DNA from: Pseudomonas sp. URMO17WK12:I2
GTDB taxonomy: Bacteria > Pseudomonadota > Gammaproteobacteria > Pseudomonadales > Pseudomonadaceae
Assembly: GCF_003253735.1 (NCBI RefSeq)
Contig: NZ_QKYW01000001.1
Location: 992,001-1,056,000 of the forward strand
DNA: 64,000 nt
Direction of reading: 5' to 3'
This document shows, piece by piece, positions 17,896 through 28,702 of the stretch; the first letter of the stretch is position 1, and the number at the start of each line of letters is the position of its first letter. A program made the position numbers and the translations under genes. The notes beneath the pieces are model-generated. The model made no database searches. It had not been told where the DNA came from and worked only from the letters and a program-made list of their open reading frames with translations.

Positions 17896-18800
17896 ACGCG
17901 CCCCTCCAGCTCTTTAGCCTGGTTACGGTTGAACAGAATGATCGGTACCAGCAGGATCGCCAGCATCACCACCGCCAACGCCGAAGCTACCGGCCAGTCG
18001 CGGTTGTTGAAGAACTCCTGCCAAAGCACCTTGCCGATCATCAGGGTTTCCGGGCCGCCGAGCAGCTCGGGGATCACGAACTCGCCCACTACCGGAATGA
18101 ATACCAGCATGCAGCCGGCGATGATGCCGTTCTTGGACAGCGGCACGGTGATCTTCCAGAAGCTGTTGAAGTTGCTCGACCCCAGATCCGAGGCGGCTTC
18201 GAGCAAGCTCTGGTCGTGCTTCACCAAATTGGCGAACAGCGGCAGGATCATGAACGGCAGGTACGAGTAGACGATGCCGATGTACACCGCGGTATTGGTG
18301 TTGAGGATCTGCAGTGGCGCGTCGATCAGGCCGATGCTCTGCAGCAAGCCATTGAGCAGACCGTTGTTGCTGAGGATGCCCATCCAGGCATAGACGCGGA
18401 TCAGAATCGCGGTCCAGGTCGGCATCATCACCAACAGCAGCAGAACCGTCTGGGTTTCCTTGTTGGCGCGGGCGATGGCGTAGGCCATCGGGTAGCCGAT
18501 CAGCAGGCAGGCCAGGGTGCTGAAAAAGGCGATCTTCAGCGAGCCCAGGTAGGCGGCCAGGTACAGCGCATCCTCGGTGAGGAAGATGTAGTTGCCCAGA
18601 TTCAGCACCACCTGCAGGGTGTTATCGACCCAGGTGTAGATCTCCGTGTATGGCGGGATCGCCACATCGGCTTCGGCGAAGCTGATCTTCAACACGATGA
18701 TGAACGGCAGCAGGAAGAACAGGAACAGCCAGAGGAACGGGATGCCGATCACCACGTGTCGGCCGGTAGGCATACGCTTGGTCAGGCTGCTCATCTTCAT
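17892..18800 (-). CDS. spuG: Polyamine ABC transporter permease SpuG (PotH-like)
   Basis: First permease of the polyamine importer, 302 residues with six membrane spans. The EAA loop is EAASDLGSSNFNSFWKITVP. The start at 18800 (MKMSSLTKR) overlaps the spuF TGA by ATGA, showing coupled translation; upstream sequence in this frame is spuF out of frame. Its final codons (AKELEGRV) are the source of the tandem repeat downstream. Confidence 0.95.
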   Translation of the reverse strand: MKMSSLTKRMPTGRHVVIGIPFLWLFLFFLLPFIIVLKISFAEADVAIPPYTEIYTWVDNTLQVVLNLGNYIFLTEDALYLAAYLGSLKIAFFSTLACLLIGYPMAYAIARANKETQTVLLLLVMMPTWTAILIRVYAWMGILSNNGLLNGLLQSIGLIDAPLQILNTNTAVYIGIVYSYLPFMILPLFANLVKHDQSLLEAASDLGSSNFNSFWKITVPLSKNGIIAGCMLVFIPVVGEFVIPELLGGPETLMIGKVLWQEFFNNRDWPVASALAVVMLAILLVPIILFNRNQAKELEGRV

Positions 18801-19951
18801 GATTGCAGCACCACGCCGCTGTCGTCTTCCCAGAACACCACCACCTGGTCGTCCCAGGTCGGTCGCTTGCCGCGACGCTCGGCGTTGGCGATGAAGCACT
18901 GCACGATCTGCCCGGAGGTCAGCTTGACGTAGTACACCGAGTGCCCGCCCAGGTAGGCGATGTCGTGCACGCTGCCATGGCTCCAGTTGTAGTCCGGGTG
19001 CTCGTGGTCGGCCGGCAGTTGCGTGGCCATCAGCAGTTTTTCCGGGCGCAGGGCATAGGTGACCTGGGTCTCCTGGGCACGGGTGCTGATGCCGTGGCCG
19101 ATGTAGATCGGCTTGTCCAGTTGCGGGCAATTGATCACCGCATGATCGGTATCGTCATGGACGATCTGCCCGTCGAACAGGTTGACGTTGCCGATGAATT
19201 CGCAGACTAGGCGGCTGGCCGGCGTTTCGTAGATGTCGATGGGGCTGCCGATCTGGGCGATCCAGCCCAGGTGCATGATGGCGATGCGCTGGGCCATGGT
19301 CATGGCCTCTTCCTGGTCGTGGGTGACCATCACGCAGGTCACGCCGACGCGCTCGATGATCTCCACCAGTTCGAGCTGCATCTGCGAGCGCAGCTTCTTG
19401 TCCAGCGCGCCCATGGGTTCGTCGAGCAGCAAAAGCTTGGGCCGCTTGGCCAGGGAGCGGGCCAGGGCCACGCGCTGGCGCTGGCCGCCGGAGAGCTGGT
19501 GGGGCTTGCGCTTGGCGTACTGGGTCATGTGCACCAGTTTGAGCATCTCGGCCACGCGCTCGTCGATCTCGGCCTTGGACATCTTGTCCTGCTTGAGGCC
19601 GAAGGCGATGTTGTCAGCCACGCTCATGTGCGGGAACAGTGCGTAGGACTGGAACATCATGTTGATCGGTCGATCGTAGGGTGGCAGATCGGTAATGTCC
19701 TGGCCGTCGAGGAAGATGCGCCCCTCGGTGGGCCGCTCGAACCCGGCGAGCATGCGCAGCAGGGTCGACTTGCCAGAACCGGAGCCACCGAGCAGGGCGA
19801 AGATCTCACCCTTGTTGATGGTCAGCGAGACATCGTCGACCGCGACGGTTTCGTCGAACTTCTTGGTTACGCGCTCGATCTTGACCAGCACCTCTTTGGG
19901 TTGCTGGCTGCCCTCGATGACCTTCTTATAGGTACTGGAAGCAACTGCCAT
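18797..19951 (-). CDS. spuF: Polyamine ABC transporter ATP-binding protein SpuF (PotG-like)
   Basis: ATPase of the polyamine importer, 384 residues. Walker A is GGSGSGKST (55-63), the signature LSGGQ is at 153-157, Walker B LLLLDEP at 173-179 and the switch histidine is in MVTHDQEEAM. The C-terminal 110 residues form the TOBE regulatory domain. The start at 19951 (MAVASSTYKK) has GGGAG seven bases upstream; a TTG at 19957 is less suitable. It is separated from spuE by a strong hairpin. Confidence 0.95.
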   Translation of the reverse strand: MAVASSTYKKVIEGSQQPKEVLVKIERVTKKFDETVAVDDVSLTINKGEIFALLGGSGSGKSTLLRMLAGFERPTEGRIFLDGQDITDLPPYDRPINMMFQSYALFPHMSVADNIAFGLKQDKMSKAEIDERVAEMLKLVHMTQYAKRKPHQLSGGQRQRVALARSLAKRPKLLLLDEPMGALDKKLRSQMQLELVEIIERVGVTCVMVTHDQEEAMTMAQRIAIMHLGWIAQIGSPIDIYETPASRLVCEFIGNVNLFDGQIVHDDTDHAVINCPQLDKPIYIGHGISTRAQETQVTYALRPEKLLMATQLPADHEHPDYNWSHGSVHDIAYLGGHSVYYVKLTSGQIVQCFIANAERRGKRPTWDDQVVVFWEDDSGVVLQS

Positions 19952-20009
19952 TACCAAACTCCCGCAGCATAAATGGCGCCTGGTAAATACCGGGCGTTAG
20001 CAGGCTGTT

Positions 20010-20050
20010 GAAAACCCTACCTGCCGCAACGGCAACGCAGGTGGGTTTTC
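20010..20050 (-). terminator. Hairpin between spuE and spuF
   Basis: GAAAACCCTACCTGC and GCAGGTGGGTTTTC pair over 14 bases with one bulge. It sits between the spuE stop (20064) and the spuF start (19951). The A/T ends could cause partial termination or protect the 3' end, giving more binding protein than membrane complex. Confidence 0.6.
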
Positions 20051-20063
20051 GATAGCCATGGGT

Positions 20064-21179
<1,116 letters not shown>

Positions 21180-21243
21180 TCATCACCGGCAGGTGACGTA
21201 TCGCGATTCGGGGGAGCGCCACGACAGCAGCGCGGCACTCGAC

Positions 21244-21299
21244 GGGCGGCAATCCGCCCCATGCCTATAAGCGCAGACCGCAGTGCCAGGCACCGCGGT
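21244..21299 (-). other. Two hairpins between spuD and spuE
   Basis: GGGCGG/CCGCCC (21244-21259) and a nine-base stem with one wobble (ACCGCAGTG / CACCGCGGT, 21277-21299) lie in the 151-bp gap. Without T tracts they are more likely RNA-stability elements than terminators. Confidence 0.45.
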
Positions 21300-21309
21300 C
21301 ATCAGGCGA

Positions 21310-22410
21310 TCAGCGACCGGACTTGATCTTCGTCCAGCTGCGGGTCATGGCGCGCTGGGCGGCCGGCGGCACGTCCGGGAAGGCATACAGCTTGCCCATG
21401 GTTTCCTGCGTCGGGTACACGCCCGGGTCGTTGCGAATGGCTTCGTCCACCAGCGGCGTAGCTTTGGCATTGCCGTTGGGGAAATGCACTTCGTTGGTGA
21501 TCTCGGCCATGATTTCCGGCTTAAGCAGGAAGTTCATGAAGGCATAGGCCGACTCGACGTTTTCCGCATCGGCGGGGATGGCCACCATGTCGAAGAAGGT
21601 ACCGGCGCCTTCCTTCGGAATGTTGTAGGACACCTTGACCTTGCCACCGGCCTCTTCGGCGCGGGCCTTGGCCTGGTAGACGTCACCCGAGTAACCCACG
21701 GCCACGCAGAGGTTGCCGTTGGCTAGGTCGGAGATGTACTTGGAGGAATGGAAGTAGGTGATCGACGGACGGATCTTCAGGAACAGCGCCTCGGCTTCCT
21801 TGAGCTGTTTCGGATCGGTGCTGGTCGGCTCATAGCCCAGGTACTGCAGCGCAATCGGCAGGATCTCGGTTGGCGAGTCGAGGAACGATACGCCACAGGC
21901 TTTCAGCTTCTCGATGTTCTCGGGCTTGAACAGCAGGTCCCAGGAATCCACCGGCGCGTTGTCGCCCAGGGCGGCCTTGACCTTCTCGGGGTTGAAGCCG
22001 ATGCCGATCGAGCCCCACATATAGGGGAAGGCATGCTGGTTACCCGGATCGCTGACCTCGACGGTTTTCAGCAGGTTCTTGTCCAGGTTGTCCCAGTTCG
22101 ACAGCTTGGACTTGTCCAGCGGCAGGTAGACCTTGGCCTTGATGTGCTTGGCCAGGAAGTTGTTGGACGGCACCACGATGTCGTACCCCGACTTGCCTGC
22201 GAACAGCTTGGCTTCCAGGGTTTCGTTGGAGTCGTAGACGTCGTAGGTGACCTTGATGCCGGTCTCCTTGGTGAACTTGGCAACGGTGTCCGCGGCGATG
22301 TAGTCCGACCAGTTGTAGACGTTCAATACCTTGCCATCTGCCTGCGCCATACCGGCTACGGCGCCGGCCAGCGTCACCGCCAGCAGAGTCTTGCCGAAAG
22401 TCTTGATCAT
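21310..22410 (-). CDS. spuD: Periplasmic putrescine-binding protein SpuD
   Basis: A 366-residue substrate-binding protein with a signal peptide ending VAGMAQA. Its sequence follows P. aeruginosa SpuD closely ([49 protein letters not shown], ending [13 protein letters not shown]). SpuD binds putrescine; its deletion there impairs putrescine uptake. The start at 22410 ([10 protein letters not shown]) has GGGAGC nine bases upstream. It follows spuC after a 167-bp gap holding an odd plus-facing terminator. Confidence 0.95.
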   Translation of the reverse strand: MIKTFGKTLLAVTLAGAVAGMAQADGKVLNVYNWSDYIAADTVAKFTKETGIKVTYDVYDSNETLEAKLFAGKSGYDIVVPSNNFLAKHIKAKVYLPLDKSKLSNWDNLDKNLLKTVEVSDPGNQHAFPYMWGSIGIGFNPEKVKAALGDNAPVDSWDLLFKPENIEKLKACGVSFLDSPTEILPIALQYLGYEPTSTDPKQLKEAEALFLKIRPSITYFHSSKYISDLANGNLCVAVGYSGDVYQAKARAEEAGGKVKVSYNIPKEGAGTFFDMVAIPADAENVESAYAFMNFLLKPEIMAEITNEVHFPNGNAKATPLVDEAIRNDPGVYPTQETMGKLYAFPDVPPAAQRAMTRSWTKIKSGR

Positions 22411-22442
22411 GCGGTTCAGCTCCCTAATGTGATGTCGATTAG

Positions 22443-22478
22443 CGGGCCGCCGTTCTTCGCGGCTGGGCCCGTTTTTTT
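22443..22478 (+). terminator. Strong rho-independent terminator facing the plus strand in the spuC-spuD gap
   Basis: CGGGCC-GCCG / CGGC-TG-GGCCCG stem followed on the plus strand by seven Ts. All protein genes around it are on the minus strand, where the hairpin has no T tract. It would end a transcript running antisense to spuD. Confidence 0.7.
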
Positions 22479-22577
22479 GGCCGGCAAGTCTGGCGATAAC
22501 GACCCCATCGCTCAAGCCCTGACAGGCAATTGATTACACTTGACTGACGCTACATCCACAAAGCCTTGTAACGCCGG

Positions 22578-23945
22578 TCAAGCCAGTAAAGCACGGGCCG
22601 TAAGATCCAGGCATTTGCGAGCCTTTTCCACCAGCTCGTCAATCTCGCTCTTGCTGATCACCAGCGGCGGCGAAATGATCATGGTGTCGCCAACCGCGCG
22701 CATGATCAGGCCGTTCTCGAAACAGTGACCGCGGCAGACCATACCCACCGATTTGTCGCTCGGATAACGCGTGCGGGTCGCCTTGTCCTTCACCAGCTCA
22801 ATGGCGCCCAGCATGCCCACGCCGCGCACTTCGCCAACCAGTGGGTGATCGGCCAATTCGCGCAGTCGTTTCTGCAAATACGGTGCCGTTTCCTCTCTGA
22901 CCCGTTCGATGATCTTTTCTTCGCGCAGAATTCGGATGTTTTCCAGCGCCACTGCTGCCGCCACCGGGTGCCCGGAATAGGTGAAGCCGTGGTTGAAATC
23001 ACCACCCTCGTTGAGCACCTTGACGATCTCGTCGCGCACCACCAGGCCGCCCATCGGCACGTAGCCGGAGGTCAGGCCCTTGGCGATGGTCATCATGTCC
23101 GGCGTATTGCCGTAGTAATCGCTGCCGAACCACTCACCGGTACGTCCGAAACCACAGATCACCTCGTCGGCGACGAACAGGATGTCGTACTTGGCGAGAA
23201 TCTCGCGTACCCGCGGCCAGTAGCTGTCCGGGGGAATGATCACCCCGCCGGCGCCCTGGATCGGCTCGGCGATAAAGGCGGCGACGTTGTCTTCACCGAC
23301 CTCGAGGATCTTCTTCTCCAGCTCATCGGCGGCCCAGATGCCAAAGGCTTCCGGGGTCATGTCGCCGCCCTCACCGAACCAGTAGGGCTGGGCGATATGG
23401 ACGATACCGGGGATCGGCAGGTCGCCCTGCTCGTGCATGCCCTTCATGCCGCCCAGGCTGGCGCCGGCGACGGTGGAGCCGTGATAGCCGTTCTCGCGGG
23501 CGATCACCACCTTCTTGTTCGGCTTGCCCTTCAGCGCCCAGTAGTGGCGAACCATGCGCAGCATGGTGTCGTTGCCTTCCGAGCCCGAGCCGGTAAAGAA
23601 CACATGGTTCATGCCGGCCGGCGTCACCTCGGCGAGCGCCTTGGCCAGTTCCAGCACCGGCGGGTGGGCGGTCTGGAAGAAGGTATTGTAGAACGGCAGC
23701 TCGCGCATCTGCTTGCTGGCCGCCGCGACCAGCTCCTCACGCCCGTAGCCGATGGCGAGACACCACAGCCCGGCCATGCCATCGAGGATCTTGTTGCCTT
23801 CGCTGTCCCACAGGTGCACCCCCTCACCGCGGGTGATGATGCGCGGCCCCTTCTCGGCCAGTTGCTTGAAATCACTGAAAGGTGCCAGGTGGTGATCGCG
23901 GCTCATGGCCTGCCACTGCTGGGTATTCGAATTATTTGCCGTCAT
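22578..23945 (-). CDS. spuC: Putrescine-pyruvate aminotransferase SpuC
   Basis: Class III PLP aminotransferase that converts putrescine (and related amines) with pyruvate to 4-aminobutanal and alanine. The 455-residue product shows [28 protein letters not shown] with the PLP aspartate Asp260 and the Schiff-base Lys289 in [10 protein letters not shown]. The start at 23945 ([10 protein letters not shown]) has AGAGG five bases upstream. It is 54 bases after spuB, giving two alternative entry routes for putrescine catabolism in one operon. Confidence 0.95.
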   Translation of the reverse strand: MTANNSNTQQWQAMSRDHHLAPFSDFKQLAEKGPRIITRGEGVHLWDSEGNKILDGMAGLWCLAIGYGREELVAAASKQMRELPFYNTFFQTAHPPVLELAKALAEVTPAGMNHVFFTGSGSEGNDTMLRMVRHYWALKGKPNKKVVIARENGYHGSTVAGASLGGMKGMHEQGDLPIPGIVHIAQPYWFGEGGDMTPEAFGIWAADELEKKILEVGEDNVAAFIAEPIQGAGGVIIPPDSYWPRVREILAKYDILFVADEVICGFGRTGEWFGSDYYGNTPDMMTIAKGLTSGYVPMGGLVVRDEIVKVLNEGGDFNHGFTYSGHPVAAAVALENIRILREEKIIERVREETAPYLQKRLRELADHPLVGEVRGVGMLGAIELVKDKATRTRYPSDKSVGMVCRGHCFENGLIMRAVGDTMIISPPLVISKSEIDELVEKARKCLDLTARALLA

Positions 23946-23999
23946 GTTCACCTCTTATAAATGCGGGGCCATGCGGATTGCGCACCAGCCCCGTCAGGA

Positions 24000-25358
24000 T
24001 CAGACCGAGAGCAGCAGGAACTCGCGTTCCCAGGAGCTGATCACGCGCTTGAAGTTCTCGTGCTCGGCACGCTTGACCGCCACATAGCCACTGACGAACT
24101 TGTGGCCCAGGTACTGCTCGACCACCTGGCAGGTTTCCATGCGCTCCAGTGCCGCCTCCAGGGTCAGCGGCAGGCGCAGGTTGCGGCGCTCGTAGCCACG
24201 ACCGACTACCGGCGCGCTGGGCTCGATACCTTCGACCATGCCGATATAGCCGCACAGCAGGCTGGCCGCCAGGGCCAGGTAGGGGTTGGCATCGGCGCCA
24301 GCCAGGCGGTTTTCCACCCGGCGGTTCTGCGGCGTGGCATCCGGCACGCGCAGGCCGACGGTGCGGTTTTCCTCGCCCCACTCGACGTTCACCGGCGCCG
24401 AGGTATCGGGCAGGAAACGGCGGAACGAGTTGACGTTGGGCGCGAACAGCGGCAGCACTTCGGGGATGTATTTCTGCAGGCCGCCGATGTGGTGCATGAA
24501 CAGCTGGCTCATCGAACCGTCTTCATTGGAGAAGATGTTCTGGCCGGTCTTCACGTCGATGATGCTCTGGTGCAGGTGCATGGCACTGCCTGGCTCATCG
24601 GTGATCGGCTTGGCCATGAAGGTCGCCGCCACATCGTGCTTGAGCGCCGCCTCGCGCATGGTGCGCTTGAACACCAGGATCTGGTCGGCCAGGTGCAGCG
24701 CGTCGCCGTGACGGAAGTTGATCTCCATCTGCGCCGGGCCTTCTTCGTGGATCAGGGTGTCCAGATCCAGGCCCTGCAGCTCGCACCAGTCGTACATGTC
24801 TTCGAACAGCGGGTCGAATTCGTTCGCCGCGTCGATCGAGAAGCTCTGCCGGCCGGTTTCCGGACGCCCGGAGCGGCCCATCGGCGCCACCAGCGGGAAG
24901 TCCGGGTCGCTGTTGCGCTTGGTCAGGTAGAACTCCATCTCCGGCGCCACGATGGGCTGCCAGCCTTTTTCGGCATACAGGCGCAACACTTTCTTGAGAA
25001 TGTTGCGCGGCGACAGCTCGATGGGGTTGCCCTGCTTGTCGTAGGTGTCGTGGATCACCTGGGCGGTTGGCTCGATGGCCCAGGGCACGATGAACACGGC
25101 GTTCTCGTCCGGCCGGCAGATCATGTCGATGTCGGCCGGGTCGAGCAGGTCGTAGTACACATCGTCTTCGACGTAATCGCCGGTAACCGTCTGCAGCAGC
25201 ACACTCTCGGGCAGGCGCATGCCCTTTTCGTCGAGGAATTTGTTGGTCGGCGAGATCTTGCCCCGGGCAATCCCCGTCAGGTCGCTGACCAGACATTCGA
25301 CTTCGGTGATCTTGCGTTCTTTCAACCAGCTGGAGAGCTGGTCCAATTTGGTGCTCAT
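24000..25358 (-). CDS. spuB: Glutamine-synthetase-like gamma-glutamylpolyamine synthetase SpuB
   Basis: ATP-dependent enzyme of the GlnA/PuuA superfamily joining glutamate to a polyamine; P. aeruginosa uses such enzymes for spermidine and putrescine breakdown. The 452-residue protein has the glutamine-synthetase fold motifs: PEMEFYL metal site, GSAMHLHQSI catalytic segment and VEWGEENRTVGLRVP. It lacks the adenylylation region of GlnA proper. The start at 25358 (MSTKLDQLSS) has GAGG five bases upstream. It is first in the spu operon. A relative, spuI, lies divergently 800 bp away. Confidence 0.93.
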   Translation of the reverse strand: MSTKLDQLSSWLKERKITEVECLVSDLTGIARGKISPTNKFLDEKGMRLPESVLLQTVTGDYVEDDVYYDLLDPADIDMICRPDENAVFIVPWAIEPTAQVIHDTYDKQGNPIELSPRNILKKVLRLYAEKGWQPIVAPEMEFYLTKRNSDPDFPLVAPMGRSGRPETGRQSFSIDAANEFDPLFEDMYDWCELQGLDLDTLIHEEGPAQMEINFRHGDALHLADQILVFKRTMREAALKHDVAATFMAKPITDEPGSAMHLHQSIIDVKTGQNIFSNEDGSMSQLFMHHIGGLQKYIPEVLPLFAPNVNSFRRFLPDTSAPVNVEWGEENRTVGLRVPDATPQNRRVENRLAGADANPYLALAASLLCGYIGMVEGIEPSAPVVGRGYERRNLRLPLTLEAALERMETCQVVEQYLGHKFVSGYVAVKRAEHENFKRVISSWEREFLLLSV

Positions 25359-26158
25359 AGAGACCTCAGGTTTTTTTGAAACCGGCATCCTCGGCCGGCT
25401 CGACATGCCCCGCATCCTGAGAGACCTGGCAGGCCTGCCAGGCGGATGCGGAATAATCCAGGGTGTCACAGGGCTGCGGGCAAGTGCCCGAGCGACCCTC
25501 CAGGCACTGGCGGCAGAGCGCTGCGCGTGCCCAGCGGTGCTTCACCGCCGTGCACCGACTGTAACCGACCTTTGTTGCACTCGACAGCGCCAGATACCTT
25601 TGCAACATGTGCGCCGTCGTCGACGCCACGGAAAGACTCGCGGTATGCGCTACGGCTGAACGCATCGAGGCGTCGCGATGCTAGGAAAGCAAAAACGTCT
25701 GACGGGCGAGAGGAGTGTGCAGATTTTCGAGCGAACGAAGAGGCCGGAGATACGCCAACACGCTGCGCTGCAGTGCGCACCCGGATGGCCGCGCAAGAGG
25801 TTCGAGCAACCTCGGCCACAGCCGGCAACGCCGCGCACTGGGGGAGGTTGGCAATGACGCTGGATAGCGACATGCAGCTCATGAAACACCCGTATTGTTG
25901 GATTATGTGGGGTTTAATCGAGCTTATCCTCGTTCGTTTTTTTATACAACCTGTTCATATTGGCGAGCTAACGTCGCCCGCTCCAGGCCGGAAACGCTGC
26001 ACTGCCCTTTTGTGGAAATGCTCTGAAACGCCCTAAAAATGGCCATCAAGCCCTTGTTTAGGGCAGCATCGAGCTGTCTTGACAGCATCTGGCGTTTGGG
26101 ATTGACTCGCGGTGTGTCAGCAATTGATTGATATTTTTAACAACATAGGTGTTGCATC
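25359..26158. other. 800-bp divergent gap between spuB and spuI without a gene
   Basis: No credible coding sequence is seen. Open frames here have no family motifs, and codon use and base composition shift to AT-rich near spuI. It holds the structured leader before spuB (25411-25450), an inverted repeat TGTTGCA (25573-25579) / TGCAACA (25601-25607), another GCCCTAAA / TTTAGGGC (26030-26064), and presumably both promoters. In P. aeruginosa, from memory, spuA occupies this place. Confidence 0.7.
25411..25450 (-). promoter_or_regulatory. Structured leader or operator before spuB
   Basis: An 18-base perfect palindrome CCTGGCAGGCCTGCCAGG (25425-25442) is enclosed by CGCATCC (25411-25417) and GGATGCG (25444-25450). 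On the minus strand this is a two-part hairpin 53-93 bases before the spuB start. It could be a regulator site or an mRNA leader structure; no known riboswitch class fits. Confidence 0.5.
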
Positions 26159-27538
26159 ATGTCGGTACCCCCGCGTGCCGTTCAGCTCAATGAAGCGAAC
26201 GCATTCCTCAAGGAACACCCTGAGGTTCAGTTCGTCGACCTTCTGATTGCAGATATGAATGGTGTCGTGCGCGGCAAGCGCATCGAGCGTGCCAGCCTCC
26301 ACAAGGTCTATGAAAAAGGCATCAACCTGCCGGCCTCGCTGTTCGCCCTGGACATCAATGGCGCCACCGTCGAAAGCACAGGCCTGGGCCTGGACATCGG
26401 CGACGCCGACCGTATCTGCTTCCCCATCCCCAATACCCTGTGCAAGGAACCCTGGCAGAAGCGCCCCACCGCGCAACTGTTGATGACCATGCACGAACTG
26501 GACGGCAGCCCCTTCTTTGCCGACCCACGGGAGGTATTGCGTCAGGTGGTACAGAAGTTCGACGAACTCGGCCTGACCATCTGCGCAGCCTTCGAACTGG
26601 AGTTCTACCTGATCGACCAGGAGAACGTGAATGGCCGTCCGCAACCGCCACGCTCGCCGATCTCCGGCAAGCGCCCGCACTCGACCCAGGTGTACCTGAT
26701 CGACGACCTCGACGAGTACGTCGACTGCCTGCAGGACATGCTCGAAGCCGCCAAGGAGCAGGACCTGCCGGCCGACGCCATCGTCAAGGAAAGCGCCCCG
26801 GCGCAGTTCGAGGTCAACCTGCACCACACCAAGGATGCGCTCAAGGCCTGCGACCATGCGCTGCTGCTCAAGCGCCTGATCAAGAACATCGCCTACGACC
26901 ACGAGATGGATTCCACCTTCATGGCCAAGCCCTACCCGGGCCAGGCGGGCAACGGCCTGCACGTGCACATCTCGCTGCTCGACAAGAAGACCGGGCAGAA
27001 CATCTTCGCCACCGACGATCCGGAACAGCACGCGCCGCTGCGCCATGCCATCGCCGGAATCCTCGACACCATGCCGGCGTCGATGGCGTTCCTGTGCCCG
27101 AACGTCAACTCCTACCGCCGTTTCGGTGCGCAGTTCTATGTGCCGAACGCGCCAAGCTGGGGCCTGGACAACCGTACCGTGGCGGTACGCGTACCAACCG
27201 GCAGCAGCGACGCGATCCGCATCGAGCACCGGGTGGCCGGCGCCGACGCCAACCCGTACCTGATGATGGCCTCGATCCTCGCCGGTATTCACCATGGTCT
27301 GACCAACAGGCTGGATCCGGGCGAGCCGATCGAGGGCAACTCCTACGAGCAGCTCGAGCAGAGCCTGCCGAACAACCTGCGTGACGCGCTGCGCGAGCTG
27401 GACGACAGCGAGGTGCTCAACAAGTACATCAGCCCGGACTACATCGACATCTTCGTTGCCTGCAAGGAAGCCGAGCTGCAGGAGTTCGAGACGACCATTT
27501 CCGATCTCGAGTACAACTGGTACCTGCACACCGTGTAA
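26159..27538 (+). CDS. spuI: Gamma-glutamylpolyamine synthetase SpuI (glutamine synthetase family)
   Basis: A second polyamine glutamylating enzyme, 459 residues, divergent from spuB. Motifs: AAFELEFYLIDQ metal site, GNGLHVHISLLDK, NVNSYRRFGAQFYVP and NRTVAVRVPTGSSDAIRIEHRVAGADANPY spread over about residues 340-370. Like SpuB it lacks the GlnA adenylylation tyrosine region. In P. aeruginosa SpuI glutamylates diamines as the first step of gamma-glutamylation. The start has AGGTG upstream. A substrate-binding protein gene follows about 100 bases later. Confidence 0.93.
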   Translation: MSVPPRAVQLNEANAFLKEHPEVQFVDLLIADMNGVVRGKRIERASLHKVYEKGINLPASLFALDINGATVESTGLGLDIGDADRICFPIPNTLCKEPWQKRPTAQLLMTMHELDGSPFFADPREVLRQVVQKFDELGLTICAAFELEFYLIDQENVNGRPQPPRSPISGKRPHSTQVYLIDDLDEYVDCLQDMLEAAKEQDLPADAIVKESAPAQFEVNLHHTKDALKACDHALLLKRLIKNIAYDHEMDSTFMAKPYPGQAGNGLHVHISLLDKKTGQNIFATDDPEQHAPLRHAIAGILDTMPASMAFLCPNVNSYRRFGAQFYVPNAPSWGLDNRTVAVRVPTGSSDAIRIEHRVAGADANPYLMMASILAGIHHGLTNRLDPGEPIEGNSYEQLEQSLPNNLRDALRELDDSEVLNKYISPDYIDIFVACKEAELQEFETTISDLEYNWYLHTV

Positions 27539-27640
27539 CCCCGAGACGCCGGCCCCAGCCGGCGTTTTCACAGGCGAGGCCGGCCAGACCGGGCAAGTCG
27601 CGCCAGCTCAATTGTTACCATTGCTATCAGGATGACCGCC

Positions 27641-28702
27641 ATGATCCGACGTCTCGCCCTGCTGCTAGCTCTCGGCCCGGCATCCGCAATGGCTGCAGCC
27701 GGCGACAGCATCCGGGTCTACAACTGGAATGACTACATCGCTCCCGAGGTGCTGGAACGCTTTCAGAAGGAAACCGGTATCACGGTGGACTACCGCACCT
27801 TCAGCACAGCCGAAGAGCTCGACGCGGTAATGGCCAATGACGAGCCTATCGATATCGCGGTGGTCTCGCACAACACGCTGCCTCAGCTGATCAGCGACGG
27901 CAAACTGCAACCCCTGGATTTGCCGCAACTGAGCAATCGCGCGCATCTGGATCAGGATCTGCTGAAAAAGCTCGCCGCCGTTGATGCCGGTAACCGTCAT
28001 GCCATTCCGTACCTGTGGGGTGCGGTCGGCCTGGCGATCAACCAGCCCAAGGCGGAAGCGGCCTACGGCGGGCCACTGCCGCCTAGCTGGAGCCTGCTCT
28101 TCGACCCGGCCCAGAGCGCGCGCCTGACGAGTTGTGGCATCAGCACCCTGGATGCACCAGCGGAAGTGCTATCGGTGCTGTTCAACTACCAGGGCCGCAG
28201 CCTGGCACGTGCCGCCCCGGCGAGAATCAAGCGCGCAGGCGAATTGCTGATGCAGGTCAGACCAAACCTGCGCTATGTGGACAGCGAGCGCTATATAGAC
28301 GACCTCGACAATGGCCGCCTGTGCATGGCGCTCGCCTGGGTGGGTGACGCCCTCAGCGCTGCCAGAAAGGGCCAGCCGGTAACCTTCGTGATCCCTGACG
28401 AGGGCTCGGTGCTGTTCATCGATAACCTGGTAATCCCCAGCAACGCCCCGCGTGCGGACCTGGCCCACCGCTTCATCGACTACCTGATGCAACCCGAGGT
28501 GGCGGCCCAGATCACCAGCGAAACCCTGTACCCCAGCGGCAATGCCGACGCCAGGCAGTTTCTCGACAAGAGTTTGAGCAGCGAGCCCGCTCTGTATCCC
28601 GACGCCGAGCTGAAACGCCGCCTGCATATGCTGGAAACCTTGCCCGCCAAACAGGCCGAAGTTCGCGACGCAGTCTGGAAACGCTTTCGTGAGGGCGCCT
28701 GA
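27641..28702 (+). CDS. Periplasmic polyamine-binding protein (PotF/PotD family)
   Basis: A 353-residue substrate-binding protein, the third in this window. It has a signal peptide (ends ASAMAAAG) and the family motif RVYNWNDYIAPEVLERF. It is more diverged than SpuD/SpuE and no permease lies next to it, so it may feed SpuFGH or act as a sensor. ATG 27641 is preferred because AGGA lies eight bases upstream; an in-frame ATG at 27632 overlaps that ribosome site. The TetR gene aguR starts with TTG directly after its stop codon. Confidence 0.88.
   Translation: MIRRLALLLALGPASAMAAAGDSIRVYNWNDYIAPEVLERFQKETGITVDYRTFSTAEELDAVMANDEPIDIAVVSHNTLPQLISDGKLQPLDLPQLSNRAHLDQDLLKKLAAVDAGNRHAIPYLWGAVGLAINQPKAEAAYGGPLPPSWSLLFDPAQSARLTSCGISTLDAPAEVLSVLFNYQGRSLARAAPARIKRAGELLMQVRPNLRYVDSERYIDDLDNGRLCMALAWVGDALSAARKGQPVTFVIPDEGSVLFIDNLVIPSNAPRADLAHRFIDYLMQPEVAAQITSETLYPSGNADARQFLDKSLSSEPALYPDAELKRRLHMLETLPAKQAEVRDAVWKRFREGA

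Noticed and set aside
25446..26036. Open frames in the spuB-spuI gap as a possible spuA or new gene
   Set aside because: Neither strand gives amidotransferase motifs (no catalytic Cys, His or Glu context), and no ribosome site fits.
26079..26107. TTGACA at 26079 as the spuI promoter
   Set aside because: No acceptable -10 element at 16-18 bases.
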